This document shows positions 14,119-25,625 of a stretch of DNA of 64,000 nucleotides, one piece after another (the stretch's first letter is position 1; every line of letters starts with the position of its first letter). The DNA lies in the NCBI GenBank assembly GCA_965153355.1, contig OZ231127.1, forward strand, positions 43,586,001 to 43,650,000. Reading direction: 5' to 3'. Position numbers and translations under genes: made by a program. The notes below the pieces were generated by a model, which worked only from the letters and a program-made list of their open reading frames with translations, searched no databases and was not told the origin of the DNA. The DNA is from Flaccisagitta enflata. Taxonomy: Eukaryota; Chaetognatha; Sagittoidea; Aphragmophora.

Positions 14119-14416
14119 GAAGAAGAAGAAGAATATGTAGAAGAACAAGAAAAAGAACAAGAAGAGCAAGAAGCAGAAGCAGAGGAAGGGGAAGAAGAGG
14201 AGAGAGAAGAAGAGGGAAAAAAGCAGAAAGAAACAGAAGCGGAGTTGATGAAGAAAAAAGTGAGGGAGGGATAGGAATTGCACAAAGAGAAAAGGGAGAA
14301 GTGAGTTGCGTCCAAGTTTGGTGCGGCAGGAAAAAATGAAGCACGATCTCCATTAAAGAACTTCCGTCTGCTTTCCAAAGAAAGGCAGACAGCGGGAGGG
14401 GGTAAGGAAGAAGAAT

Positions 14417-14447
<31 letters not shown>

Positions 14448-15617
14448 AGAAGAAGAAGAAGAAGAAGAAGAAGAAGAAGAAGAAGAAGAAGAAGAAGAAG
14501 AAGAAGATGAAGTAGAAGGAGAAAAAGAAGAAACGTATGTTTTGCAGGATAATGGTGATGATGAAAAGGATATCGAAGATGAGAAGGAGATAAAGAAAGA
14601 TGATGATGAAGAGGAGGCGGCTGAAGAGGAGGAGGCGGAAACGGAGGAGAGACGACGGCAATGATTTGCTTCGGCGGCTTTGTTTACTGGATTGAAAGGG
14701 TTTTCGGAGGAAACGGAGAAATGAGCGGAGGAGAAAATGGCATCGGGCGAACGAACGCTCAAGAACCGAGGAACGAGAGACAGCCAAGGAGTGTTGAAAA
14801 GGCGGCGGGGTTTACATTGCCGGGGAGTGCGTGAGAAAGTGGGAGTGTCATGAAACTCGGGTGTTTGAGAGGGGCGGGTGGCGCTGATAAGATGAAGGTT
14901 GGACAGCCAAGGAGTATGAAGGGAGCGAGGGATATCATTGAGCCAAGATGGGCGCGAGAGGCAAGTAATGTCATTTAGCCCATGAGTAGCAGCGATACAA
15001 GTAGTGCAACTGCACCGGACAGTGTCAAGGCGGGAGTGGGTGCGGCACAAATCACAAAAGTGAGTGGGAGAGGAAATGATGAAAAAAGGCGTGGTGTCAA
15101 ATGGGACGCTGGTAGTGGGGTAAGTGACGAAAACAGTTTGGTTCGCAACTTTGGTGTTCAGAGTGAAAGATGATGTCACGATGACGAGAGCATCGACAGT
15201 TGGACAGAGTTGGGATGTTTGCCCAATATCCTCGTAGAATATCCAATGAGCGACGAAATCCCCGTGGGAGTTACGGAAAAGAGCTCTTTCGCGTTGGGTC
15301 AAACTGTCACGTACGCGAACCTTTACCAAACCTTTGTCCTCCACCTCCTCTTCATTGTCCTCTTCCTCTTCCTCCTCCCTCGCCTCCTCCACGTCTTCCG
15401 CCTTTAACAACTCGGCCTTGATCGTCTGGCCACCGGCGGTCAAATTGCCGGCAGTCGACCGGTGGCCGAGTTTTACGGTCTTATTGCCGGTCCATCCGGC
15501 AGCGGCGGGGGTGGTGTGGGTGGTGGGGCTGGCGCGGGTGGCGACGAACGTACTGATGGTGGCGGCGACAGAGTCGATGGCGGAAAAGTCTATGTTATCC
15601 ATATTTAATGGAAACAT
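11796..15617 (-). CDS. Putative large Ser/Thr-rich protein (1273 codons), unrecognised
   Basis: The frame opens with a genuine ATG at 15617-15615, six bases after an in-frame TGA, and stays open for 3.8 kb. The first ~320 residues have balanced composition: an acidic segment near residues 70-95, then a stretch ending in a Cys cluster (CDLCRTHSRLDTVRCSCTTC, about residues 188-207), which could bind a metal. Short degenerate repeats around Trp (TPWLS, PSWLN) follow. Residues ~320-680 are dominated by Ser runs encoded by the TTC-type tracts at 14041-14125 and 14424-14510. The C-terminal ~450 residues are Thr/Ala-rich with Thr runs, ending in a repeat of about nine residues built on AIW or PIW (YAIWSNANR, YPIWRNASQ, HAIWPNSTH). 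No known domain is evident. Length and the true ATG argue for coding; Ser-rich tracts that lack stops argue for caution. Around 13.3-13.8 kb a second minus frame is also open and looks no worse, so the true frame there is uncertain. Confidence 0.4.
14041..14125. repeat. (GAA)n microsatellite inside the 1273-codon frame
   Basis: Near-perfect GAA trinucleotides, read as Ser or Phe runs on the minus strand. Confidence 0.95.
14424..14510. repeat. (GAA)n microsatellite inside the 1273-codon frame
   Basis: A second GAA run of about 87 bp, about 300 bp from the first. Confidence 0.95.
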
Positions 15618-17039
15618 TTTTTTTCATTCATATATTTTTCTTTTCTCCTCTAGCTCGTTGTTCAGTGGATCACTGCCGATTCACACGTTGCGTCGCATTG
15701 TCGGAAGGGGAGTCGCCGGTTTGTTTTACCGATAAAAAGCATCGCCGCCCTGAATTCAGTTTTCATCGGGAAGCGTTACGTTTTTTTACAAAATTTCATC
15801 TTACGAACAAAATATCTTATTTACGAGAAATTTTGATGACTAGCTTGTTTGACCCGTCTTAAAGTGCTATAACGTGAAAGCATTTCGTTGTTTTTTTTTT
15901 TTGTGATTCATGGTGAAGAAATGAACGTTCTTGGGAAGTGGCAATATCAATGTCAGTGAAACAGCGTCCCATTAATATTTGTGAAAAAAAAGTAAAAATA
16001 AATTTCATCGAACCATTTTCTCCTGTTGTAAAGTTGTCGAAGGCCGGTTTTCAAGCATGACTGATGTTGACTGGAAAACTTTCTTGACAGTTTTTTTCTT
16101 TTTTTTCTTTTTTTTCTTTTTCAAATATTCCCTCTATGCTAATAAAGTTAAAAGGAGAAAAAAAAAGAGGTTTAAAAAATAACCGAGTTCTTTGTTTCTA
16201 AATTCTGCGAGTGACATTTCCATTGGTGGTTTTTATTTATACTGCCAGCCACAAAAAGAAAAAAAAGGAGGAAAGGATGAAAGCACATATTTTGAAGATA
16301 GTTGTTGGACCGATACTTTCTCGCTCATGTGCGAGACTTTCTTCCATTTCTACTTGTTTTGAATGGGGAAAAATGTTGTCTTTGTTTTTCTCTTTTTTTT
16401 TTTTTTTTCTATTTCCGTTGGTATTCTTTCCTGTTTTTTTATTCTGTCCCCTTTTTCGTGTACTTTCTCCACTTTTTTCGCGTTTTTTTTTCTTTTTGCT
16501 TATCGCGTCGGATCTTTTTGTTTTGACTACTGTTGGCTGTTTTCTATTTTGTTGCCAGCGCCCCGTGAGCGAATAAAGACGGGTCAGTGCTCTTTCTCTG
16601 CTTGGAAAAAAAAGGGGGCGTTAGTAAGTTGAGCGTGTTGCGTAATTCTTTTCGAAATAACCATCGCGAGTTATACTTATGTTATACTCGACATAACTTA
16701 TGTGTGCTACATTACACAAAGTGTAGTATGAAAACGATCTTGTCTTTCAATGCTATTAAGGCACAATTACATCAGACAGAAGCAGATTGGAATACAGGTA
16801 GACAAATAGAAAGACAAACATTTTTCCATCAGTTGCAAGGGCCAGTAAAGAAAAAAAACCGAGGTAAGAGCGAAAAGAAGAAAGGAGGAAATTGAAGGCA
16901 AGAAATATGGAATGGAAGAGAAAAGTGGAGGAAAAAGAGACACTATGACCTAAAAATGCGATTCTAGGTTAAAGGAGGGCGCGAAAAAAAAAAGAAAAGA
17001 AAAGAAAAGAGAAGAATAGATGGATGGGTGAGGAGATAA
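15618..17039. other. Upstream region of the candidate gene, no gene seen
   Basis: T-rich stretches (16085-16120 and 16385-16500) and otherwise ordinary DNA. A promoter for the minus-strand frame would lie here, but I see no clear TATA box at a sensible distance. Confidence 0.4.
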
Positions 17040-17134
17040 TGCGGGAGAAAGGGAAGAGGAAGAGAAAGAAGAAGAAGACGAAGAAGAAGAAGAAGAAGAA
17101 GAAGAAGAAGAAGAAGAAGAAGAAGAAGAAGAAG

Positions 17135-17166
<32 letters not shown>

Positions 17167-17218
17167 GAAGAAGAAGAAGAAGAAGAAGAAGAAGAAGAAG
17201 AAGAAGAAGAAGAAGAAG

Positions 17219-17251
<33 letters not shown>

Positions 17252-17827
17252 AAAAGAAGAAAAGGAAGAGAAGGAAAATAAGAAGAAAAGAGATGAAGAA
17301 GAAGACGAGGAAGAAGAAGCAGAAGAGGAAGAAGAAAAAGAAAAAGAAAAAGAATGAGAAGAAGAAGAAGAAGAAGAAGAAGAAGAAGAAGAAGAAGAAG
17401 AAGAAGAAGAAGAAGAAGAAGAAGAAGAAGAAGGTAAAAACGAAGAAAAGGAAGAGAAGTAAAACCAAAAAAAAAAAGAGAAGAAGAAGAAGAAGAAGAA
17501 GAAGAAAAAGAAGAAGAAGAAGAAGAAGAAGAAGAAGAAGAAGAAGAAGAAGAAGAAGAAGAAGAAGAAGAAGAACAGGAAGAAGAACAGAAGAAGAAGA
17601 AGAAGAAGAAGAAGAAGAAGAAGAAGAAGAAGAAGAAGAAGAAGAAGAAGAAGAAGAAGAAGAAGAAGAAGAAGAAGAAGAAGAAGAAGAAGAAGAAGAA
17701 AAAGAAGAATAAAAAAAGAAGAAGAAAAAGAAGAAGAAGAAGAAGAAGAAGAAGAAGAAGAAGAAGAAGAAGAAGAAGAAGAAGAAGAAGAAGAAGAAGA
17801 AGAAGAAGAAGCAGAAAAAAAGAAGAA
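17040..17827. repeat. Very long (GAA)n purine tract
   Basis: About 790 bp with hardly a pyrimidine on the + strand: GAA blocks separated by short AAAAAG, GGAAGA, GAGGAA and GTA interruptions. All long open frames across it on both strands are homopolymer artefacts. Long GAA tracts are known to form triplex DNA and to be length-unstable. Confidence 0.97.
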
Positions 17828-17896
17828 GAAGTAGTAGATGAAACATACAAGAAAAGTATTATGAGAAGAGGCGGCTGAGAAAGAGAGAGTAAAAAA

Positions 17897-18085
17897 ACAA
17901 GGCCGGATACACGGCTACCCCAGTCGCGTGGGGGTGGGCAAGGGCAGTGGAAGGGAATGTCACTGGGGTATTTGGGCAGGGGCAAGGAGCTAACAAAACT
18001 CATATCCACAAGAAAAAATACTGACCAACCAACCGACCGACAAATTGCCATGGCGGAATCTAGAGTCGCGCACGACGCGACTAAA
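17897..18085 (-). mobile_element. Family A element, short type
   Basis: The copy reads AACAAGGCCGGATACACGG at the left and ends GAGTCGCGCACGACGCGACT at the right, followed by A6. The internal GACCAACCAACCGACCGAC microsatellite is at 18023-18043. Both ends are intact. Confidence 0.9.
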
Positions 18086-18369
18086 AAACCCCAAAATCTA
18101 GAAGGGGAAAATGCGAAAATGCTTTAGACGAGGATAAGTCCGAATCGGAGAAAAAGGATAAAGAGGCGTAAGAGAAGAAAGAATGTAGAGAAAAGAAGGG
18201 ATAGAAGTTAGAAGATAACGTAAAGTCGTTTGACTCACTAAGGAATCAAAATAGAAGGGAGATTCAGACCAAATCCGGTCTGAAGTTATCCGAGAATGAA
18301 TTGGAAATATGACAGTTGATTGATGATGACGATGGACGAAAAAGAGACCGACTATGTTGTTGATGTCGT

Positions 18370-18690
<321 letters not shown>

Positions 18691-18816
18691 TTTTTCAGGA
18701 GGTAGAAAGGAAAGAATGAGGCTAAGTCTGCGAATGGATTGGATTGTATTGGAGGTGCGTTCGGCCTTGTTATCTGGAACCCTGTCTGAGAAGGGTCACC
18801 GTTTTTCATCGATGGT

Positions 18817-19432
18817 CACTACTGTCTGACAACCAATCCAGGGTGAGATTGACATTACAGTGGTTTTTTTTGCAGTTTTGCCAAGCTCATATGTGTACAA
18901 TACAAGAACCATCAAGAGGGAAATCTTTCTTGGAGCGCTTTTTGAAAAAAATCGATTTTTCACCTACAGGGAAGGTGGTGGGAATACAGATTCTTGTGAG
19001 TTGTATTGACTCAATTTTTGATTCCATATTGTTAATCTAGGCAAAATTCCCTTTCATTTGATAGGTCGCACTCTATACTTTTGCAAAGAATTTAGAATTT
19101 CATATTTTGAGTCACCGTTACAAAAAAGTAACGTTGGCTCAAAATATGAAAATTTTATTTCTGTATAAAACCATATAGTGTGACCTATCAAATGAAAGGA
19201 AATTTTGTATAGAATACTTATATGGAATTAGAAAATGACTCCATACAACTCACAAGAATCTGTATTCCCACCACCTCTCCTGTAGGTGAAAAATCGATTT
19301 TTTTCAAAAAGCGCTCCAGGAAAGATTTCCCTCTTGATGGTTCTTGTATTGCACACACATGAGCTTGGCAAAACTGCAAAAAAACCCACTGTAATGTCAA
19401 TCTCACCCTAGATTGGTCGTCAGACAGTAGTG
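18817..19432. mobile_element. Foldback element, family G copy 1 (616 bp)
   Basis: The whole element is a near-complete palindrome. It starts CACTACTGTCTGAC and ends GTCAGACAGTAGTG, and the arms match inward to a central ACCGTTAC-AAAAAA-GTAACG hairpin near 19113-19132. It is flanked by TGGT on both sides (18813-18816 and 19433-19436), a 4-bp target duplication. The core (ATTTGATAGGTCGCAC ... GTGTGACCTATCAAAT) is shared with the element at 60360-61256. It encodes no protein. Confidence 0.85.
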
Positions 19433-19747
19433 TGGTGTCTTAGACAAAGATCAAAGCGGCGTCGGAGCTAATATCAAGTAGTAGTAAGAAAGAACCTCGA
19501 GAGATCGTTTAGCTTTAGGTTTTGCTGGCTTGCTATACGGCTCTATAAAAGGATGTATCAGTCTGACCGTCGAAAGGTAGGTAACGCGAATATTTGGATA
19601 ACGCAAAATGGGCTGGGGTGGTGATCACTATACTGAGTGACAAATATCCCTGCCCACCCACGTTACTGGCCCTGCTTACTCGCTTAGCTGCCCCAGCCCA
19701 CTATCATTACTTCGCCTACCCATCCGCCAGAGACATTTTAAGTTTTT

Positions 19748-19862
19748 AGGTGCGACAAAGCACCTCTATAACTGGCTGTGTCCGTCGGTTGGTCGGTTGG
19801 TTGGGTAACGCATTCATTCGACGATCCACACATCGCACCTTATTGGCCTACTTGGCCTTGTT
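19748..19862 (+). mobile_element. Family A element, minimal 115-bp type
   Basis: The head is a variant hairpin, AGGTGCGACAAAGCACCT. GTCGGTTGGTCGGTTGGTTGG and then ACTTGGCCTTGTT follow. An inverted copy of the same subtype is at 60940-61053 (114 bp). Confidence 0.85.
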
Positions 19863-20372
19863 CTTTTCTGTCTCTATCGCCTGTATCTCTGCTTTTTCGT
19901 CATCTATCTGTATGTGTGTCTGTTTGTTTGCATGTTTGTCAGCCTGCTTTTCCGTTTGTCTGTCTGCAGGCCTCTTGATTCTTCTTCTCTGCCGAGCAGC
20001 AAAATTCTTTCCCGCAACGCTGCCCTCATCGTACTCTACGGCAGTGTGATGCCTACCATGCTTACCAAGCACATAAATATCTTTAAAGTCACTAAGCAGT
20101 GAACAAGTGCACATCAAGACGTCCAGTAATTTCTTGCTCTTTCAGTTTTGCAGAGAGAAAATCTGTTATACCATTTCAAACTTAATCAGTGTTTTTACTT
20201 ACTTTATCATCAGTGCAAATCTGATGCGGAATGCTACGTAAAACGTAGAACGATGTTGACAACTAACTAACTGTTCATGAGTATACAACTAACTGTTCAT
20301 GAGTATTCCTCCTTCTTTTTTACAATAAATTGAGATTTAGTTCAAGATATGATTCCAACTCAAATTGGCTGT
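19863..20372. other. No gene seen
   Basis: Ordinary DNA with a T/C-rich start. A 16-bp direct repeat, AACTAACTGTTCATGA, occurs at about 20265 and 20287. Confidence 0.45.
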
Positions 20373-20881
20373 AAATAAAATCAGCGACATTGCAATGGAG
20401 CGGTAATCTTAAAACTGTAATATTTAAATTATCCTAAAGCTGACTTAAATTGCTTTTCTTCAACTATCATTTCTCCCTTTATTACGTCTTCATCTTCGTC
20501 TTCGTCTTGGCCTTCGTCTTCATCTTTATCTTCGTCTTCGTCTTCGTCTTCATCTTCGTCTTCGTCTTCGTCTTCGTCTTCGTCTTCGTCTTCTTCTTCC
20601 TTCTTCCCCTTCTTCTTCTTCCCCTTCTTCTCCTTCTTCTCCTTCTTCTTGTGGGACCTGCCGATATCTTTCTTACCGTGCCGACAAGTGGCGCTGTTCG
20701 CTGCCCCAGAATCAAGAGGCCTGTCTGTCTGTTTGTCTGTCTGTTTGTCTGTCTGTTTGTCTGTCTGTCTCTGTCTCACTAATGTCTTCCTGTCTGTCTT
20801 TCCAGGTGATTGTTGTCCTCCACCCCTCTGGCTGTTTGACTGTATTTCTATATGAGTGTCCCCCTCTTCTTTCCCTGTCTA

Positions 20882-20926
<45 letters not shown>

Positions 20927-20934
20927 TTTCAGGT
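20373..20934. repeat. Tandem segmental duplication I, copy 1 (562 bp)
   Basis: The unit from AAATAAAATCAGCGACATTG to the CT microsatellite ending TTTCCTTTCAGG recurs immediately downstream with 562-bp spacing (TCAGCGAC at 20381 and 20943). It contains TCTTCG hexamers (20480-20590), CTTCTTCCCC units and TGTCTGTTTGTC repeats. The two copies appear identical apart from repeat-unit number. The acidic/Lys-rich minus-strand frame inside is probably not a gene, since it consists of these hexamers. Confidence 0.9.
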
Positions 20935-21458
20935 AAATAAAATCAGCGACATTGCAATGGAGCGGTAATCTTAAAACTGTAATATTTAAATTATCCTAAA
21001 GCTGACTTAAATTGCTTTTCTTCAACTATCATTTCTCCCTTTATTACGTCTTCATCTTCGTCTTCGTCTTGGCCTTCGTCTTCATCTTTATCTTCGTCTT
21101 CGTCTTCGTCTTCATCTTCGTCTTCGTCTTCGTCTTCGTCTTCGTCTTCGTCTTCGTCTTCGTCTTCTTCTTCCTTCTTCCCCTTCTTCCCCTTCTTCCC
21201 CTTCTTCTCCTTCTTCTCCTTCTTCTTGTGGGACCTGCCGATATCTTTCTTACCGTGCCGACAAGTGGCGCTGTTCGCTGCCCCAGAATCAAGAGGCCTG
21301 TCTGTCTGTTTGTCTGTCTGTTTGTCTGTCTGTTTGTCTGTCTGTCTCTGTCTCACTAATGTCTTCCTGTCTGTCTTTCCAGGTGATTGTTGTCCTCCAC
21401 CCCTCTGGCTGTTTGACTGTATTTCTATATGAGTGTCCCCCTCTTCTTTCCCTGTCTA

Positions 21459-21530
<72 letters not shown>
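20935..21530. repeat. Tandem segmental duplication I, copy 2
   Basis: Second copy of the 562-bp unit, with extra TCTTCG/TTCCCC units and a longer CT run (about 21470-21530). The 3' border again lies in the CT repeat. Confidence 0.9.
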
Positions 21531-21532
<2 letters not shown>

Positions 21533-21935
21533 GTTACCACCTCTCCGCCGCAACGGATATTTTCCATTTCGCATTTGTCTCTGTCTCACATTTCTTTTCC
21601 TTCGTGTCTGTTTCATATGTCCGCCTTTCCGCTTCTCTACGGTATATATCACATTACTCGGTTTATGCATGAATCATTTTTATATGTGTCTCCACTTACA
21701 AATCTGTTTACGCAATTTACGGCAACTGCACTGTTTGTCTTCCTCTGTTTGTAAAGGGTGTGTTAAGTTTATGTTTCAATATCAAACTCAGCGTATTACA
21801 TGAAGCGTGGACAAGAACTGATCTGGAGGAATGGATGATCTTTTTGTTACAGAAAAGAAAAAACATCTTTTCTTATACCCAATCAATTTCAAGTACTACA
21901 TAACTACTATCATCATTGCTTGAAAAATGTTGCGT

Positions 21936-22064
21936 AACAAGTCCGGATACACGGCAATACAGATGCAGACGGTTGAGCAAGAGCGGTAACGTAAAAAAGA
22001 AAAAAATATGACGGACAGACGGACCGACGGATGAACCGACGGACGGATGGACTGACACGGCTTT
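21936..22064 (-). mobile_element. Family A element, head missing
   Basis: The tail AACAAGTCCGGATACACGGC is at the left and a GACGGACCGACGGATG microsatellite follows. The hairpin head that should lie to the right is absent. Confidence 0.7.
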
Positions 22065-22099
22065 ACTTCTCATACATCTCCAATTTTGGACAGCTTTTT

Positions 22100-22256
22100 G
22101 GTCGCGTGCTATGCGACTATACACCCCGCTTTGTCGGTCCGTTGGTCCGTCCGTCGCACTTGACTTTTTTTAGGTTTTTGCGGTCTTTGTCGAATTGTCC
22201 TCACAGCTACGGCCCCTGCCCACCCGCAAGCGACTGGGGTAGCCGTGTATCCAGCC
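22100..22256 (+). mobile_element. Family A element, tail truncated
   Basis: The head is GGTCGCGTGCTATGCGACT, then TCGGTCCGTTGGTCCGTCC. The tail stops at GTGTATCCAGCC without TTGTT because of the deletion at the duplication border. Confidence 0.8.
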
Positions 22257-22261
22257 GCCGC

Positions 22262-22306
<45 letters not shown>

Positions 22307-22704
22307 TTTCAGGTTACCACCTCTCCGCCGCAACGGATATTTTCCATTTCGCATTTGTCTCTGTCTCACATTTCTTTTCCTTCGTGTCTGTTTCATATGT
22401 CCGCCTTTCCGCTTCTCTACGGTATATATCACATTACTCGGTTTATGCATGAATCATTTTTCTATGTGTCTCCACTTACAAATCTGTTTACGCAATTTAC
22501 GGCAACTGTTCTTCCTCTGTTTGTAAAGGGTGTGTTAAGTTTATGTTTCAACATCAAACTCAGCATTTTTTGTGAAGCGTGGACAAGAACTGGTCTGGAG
22601 GAATGGATGATCCTTTTGTTACAGAAAAGAAAAAACATCTTTTCTTATACCCAATCAATTTCAAGTACATAACTACTATCATCATTATCTTAAAAATGTT
22701 GCAT

Positions 22705-22822
22705 AACAAGTCGGGATACACGGCAGTGCAGATGCAGACGGTTGGGCAAGAGCGGTATCGCAAAAAAAAATGTGACGGACAGACGGACCGACGGATGAAC
22801 CGACGGACGGATGGACTGACAC
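22705..22822 (-). mobile_element. Family A element, duplicate of 21936-22064
   Basis: Second copy of the headless element, carried by duplication II. Confidence 0.7.
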
Positions 22823-22863
22823 GGCTTTACTTCTCATACATCTCCAATTTTGGACAGCTTTTT

Positions 22864-23024
22864 GGTCGCGTGCTATGCGACTATACACCCCGCTTTGTCG
22901 GTCCGTTGGTCCGTCCGTCGCACTTGACTTTTTTTAGGTTTTTGCGGTCTTTGTCGAATTGTCCTCACAGCTACGGCCCCTGCCCACCCGCAAGCGACTG
23001 GGGTAGCCGTGTATCCAGCCTTGT
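22864..23024 (+). mobile_element. Family A element, duplicate of 22100-22256
   Basis: Same head as its twin. Here the tail continues to CCAGCCTTGT, showing the original end. Confidence 0.8.
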
Positions 23025-23050
23025 CACGAAAAAAGAAGGTGGTTCGCCGC

Positions 23051-23115
<65 letters not shown>

Positions 23116-23285
23116 GACATCTCTTTCTCTCTTTCTTGGCCCTCGAGGCCCCCTTTTTTTTCTCTCAGAAAAATTTATATATCGACTTATTGGAGATCAA
23201 AAACGTGTTCAAGCCAGACATACCATCTCCCTGAAAGTCGCAAAGCTGCCTCCATCTATCCCACAGAATCAAACATCCTTTTCCT

Positions 23286-23545
23286 TTTTCCGTTTTTCGT
23301 TTTTCGTTTTTCGTTTTTCGTTTTTCTTTTTTCGTTTTTCGTTTTCCGTTTTTCGTTTTTCGTTTTTCGTTTTTCGTTTTTCGTTTTTCGTTTTTCGTTT
23401 TTTGTTTTTGTTTTTTGTTTTTTGTTTTTTTGTTTTTGTTTTTGTTCTCGTTTTCATTTTTTACGTTTTTTTTTTTGTTTTCATTTTCGTTTTCATTTTC
23501 TTTCGTTTTCGTTTTCGTTTTCGTTTTCATTATCGTTTTCCTTTT
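23286..23545. repeat. (TTTTTCG)n / (TTTTTG)n / (TTTTCG)n array
   Basis: Seven-base GTTTTTC units, then TTTTTTG, then TTTTCG six-base units. The Phe-rich and Lys/Asn/Thr-rich frames are artefacts. Confidence 0.9.
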
Positions 23546-23801
23546 CCTTTCTGATTTGTTTTTGTCGTTTGTGATCCCATATTCTTCCCGACCAGTCAAT
23601 CACATACCAAGTTCCTCATCCCTGTATCCATCTTCAATCAAACCCAGTTATCTCTGATCCTCGCTCTTTGTCTTTCCTTTCTTTCTCTCAGTCAGATTCT
23701 CCTCTTGACTTTCACGTTGTCTTATTCCTCCGCTCCACGACAATGAAAGAGATCCTCGGGCCACGATTACATGTACGCATCGAAATCACGCGAAATCAAG
23801 C

Positions 23802-23926
<125 letters not shown>

Positions 23927-25033
23927 CCTTTATGTGTTATTTGGTTTCAATGTGAAAACCTTGACTTGAATATCAATACAATTATTTTATCAACTATTCT
24001 CTATGGCACATCTTTCGCCATTTCAGCATCTTTAGTTGCCTGTACGCCGTTGTTTTGTTTGTTTTTTTTTTTTTTCAGATGTTTTAAATGAGGCTATTGC
24101 TTGTCATTCTTTATGCCTCAGGGTCCCATGCTGAGGATGACGGCTATCGAAGATTAAGACCAAAGAAAAAGAATAGAGAGGAGAAGGAAAAGAAAAATAG
24201 GGAGGCAATATCGAAGGCAAAGAGGAAAAAGTGGTAAAAGTCAGCTCCTCCCATGATGGAAAAATCCCGAAGTAAACTGATACAGAGAGATGTAACCGGG
24301 GGGGGGGGGGGTTCAAGGCTAAGAATGATCAATTGATGCGACATAATTATGCGTGCTTTGTGTGTTTCATTAGGAGCTCTGTCGGTCCGTCCAGCTGTAA
24401 TTTTATAATCTGTATTTCTGCTTCCGCTAAATCGCCCGCGACTGATGCGGGCTGTGGGCTTATCTAAATGGAGCACACGATATCATATGCTTGAAAATGA
24501 CTTTTGCTGGCAAAAAAAAAACCGACCAACGCAGTATATATCTTTGGCGCGTGAGTCAAGTTACAGGGAAAACAGGGTAATGACGCGCAAGGGAACACAA
24601 TTCTTTAGAAGACAAGGGGCATCTGTTTCGCCGTCTGTTTTGAGATCTTAGTCTCGGTGAATGGAAATTGGGTCTCGGAAAATGGGAATTAGGTCTTGAA
24701 GGCCAAGATCTGGGCCAGTGAGACCCGGACCGACGCACACAACCTCAAAGAGACGGGCATTGGTGCATCGTAAGAATGTTCTGTCTAAAGAACAAAAATA
24801 GAAGAAAAAAGGAAGGAACGAAAGAAAAGAAAGAGAAATATGCAGCGGAGAAATGACAGTGGGAGAAAGATGTCATACAGTAGAAATAAACAAGCACAAC
24901 TGAGTGGAGATGATGTGCTCCCTTTAAATTGATCGTATTATCGATACATTCTTTAAACAGTTAAATAATGAAATGTTACAATGTCCCAATGATCAGTTGA
25001 TTCATCTGATGATAGAAAAACATGGAATAATTG

Positions 25034-25037
<4 letters not shown>
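23927..25037. other. No gene seen
   Basis: Ordinary and purine-rich DNA with a G14 run at 24298-24311. Short words resembling family A (GTCGGTCCGTCCAG at 24382, CCGCGACTGATGCGGG at 24434) are too decayed to call. Direct words GTCTCGGTGAATGG and GTCTCGGAAAATGG sit close together at 24650-24680. Confidence 0.45.
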
Positions 25038-25125
<88 letters not shown>

Positions 25126-25230
25126 AACAATTAGAAACAGACAGAAACAGACAAAGACAGACAGAGACAGACAAAGACGGACAGAAACAGACAGGCACAG
25201 ACAAGGACAGACAGCGACAGACAGAGACCA
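25038..25230. repeat. (GA)n then degenerate AGACAGAAAC repeat
   Basis: GA dinucleotides to 25120, then about ten degenerate 10-12-bp units of ACAGACAGAAAC type. Confidence 0.95.
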
Positions 25231-25515
25231 AGGCGTAGATGCCGCGACCCAAGTCAGGGACATATCATGGCAAACGAGGCTGATTATTAATCCAAGAAGA
25301 AGGAAAAGGAGATGGAAGATAAAGGAGGAAGAGGAGGAAGAGGAGAACCGGGAAAGCGAGAATTTTGATGAGACAAGTTATCAGTCACTCTATTGGATCC
25401 TTTTAATGAAAAGATAGGTCGCATCAGGGAGTAATGGCACAACTTTTTCCTCAGAAGCATGCGTGTGGTGGAGGAAGAGCTGATGGGGCAAGTTGGTGAT
25501 TGTTGTCGGTGATTG

Positions 25516-25527
25516 TTGTTGTTGTTG

Positions 25528-25589
<62 letters not shown>

Positions 25590-25625
25590 TTGTTGTTGTT
25601 GTTGTTGCTGTTGTTGTTGTTTTTG
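25516..25625. repeat. (TTG)n microsatellite
   Basis: About 35 TTG units with a few TTTTTG and CTG interruptions. Confidence 0.97.

Larger units (their letters stand above)
21531..22310. repeat. Tandem segmental duplication II, copy 1 (780 bp)
   Basis: Runs from AGGTTACCACCTCTCCGCC, directly after a CT run, to the next CT run ending TTTCCTTTC. The whole unit recurs 780 bp downstream. It contains two family A copies, so those inserted before the duplication. Confidence 0.9.
22311..23100. repeat. Tandem segmental duplication II, copy 2
   Basis: Nearly identical to 21531-22310, with small indels. Near its 3' end it keeps TTGTCACGAAAAAAGAAGG between CCAGCC and GCCGCTCGG. Copy 1 lacks that stretch. 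Confidence 0.9.

Noticed and set aside
16950-18051. 298- and 360-codon minus-strand frames
   Set aside because: They are homopolymer readings of the ~790-bp GAA tract; several frames are open at once, which is expected for a stop-free trinucleotide.
20429-21356. Acidic/Lys-rich proteins encoded twice on the minus strand
   Set aside because: The two frames are duplicates of one TCTTCG-hexamer region, and the rest is TGTCTGTTTGTC repeat; no independent evidence of coding.
24374-24460. GTCGGTCCGTCCAG and CCGCGACTGATGCGGG as another family A copy
   Set aside because: Order and spacing do not fit and neither end is present.
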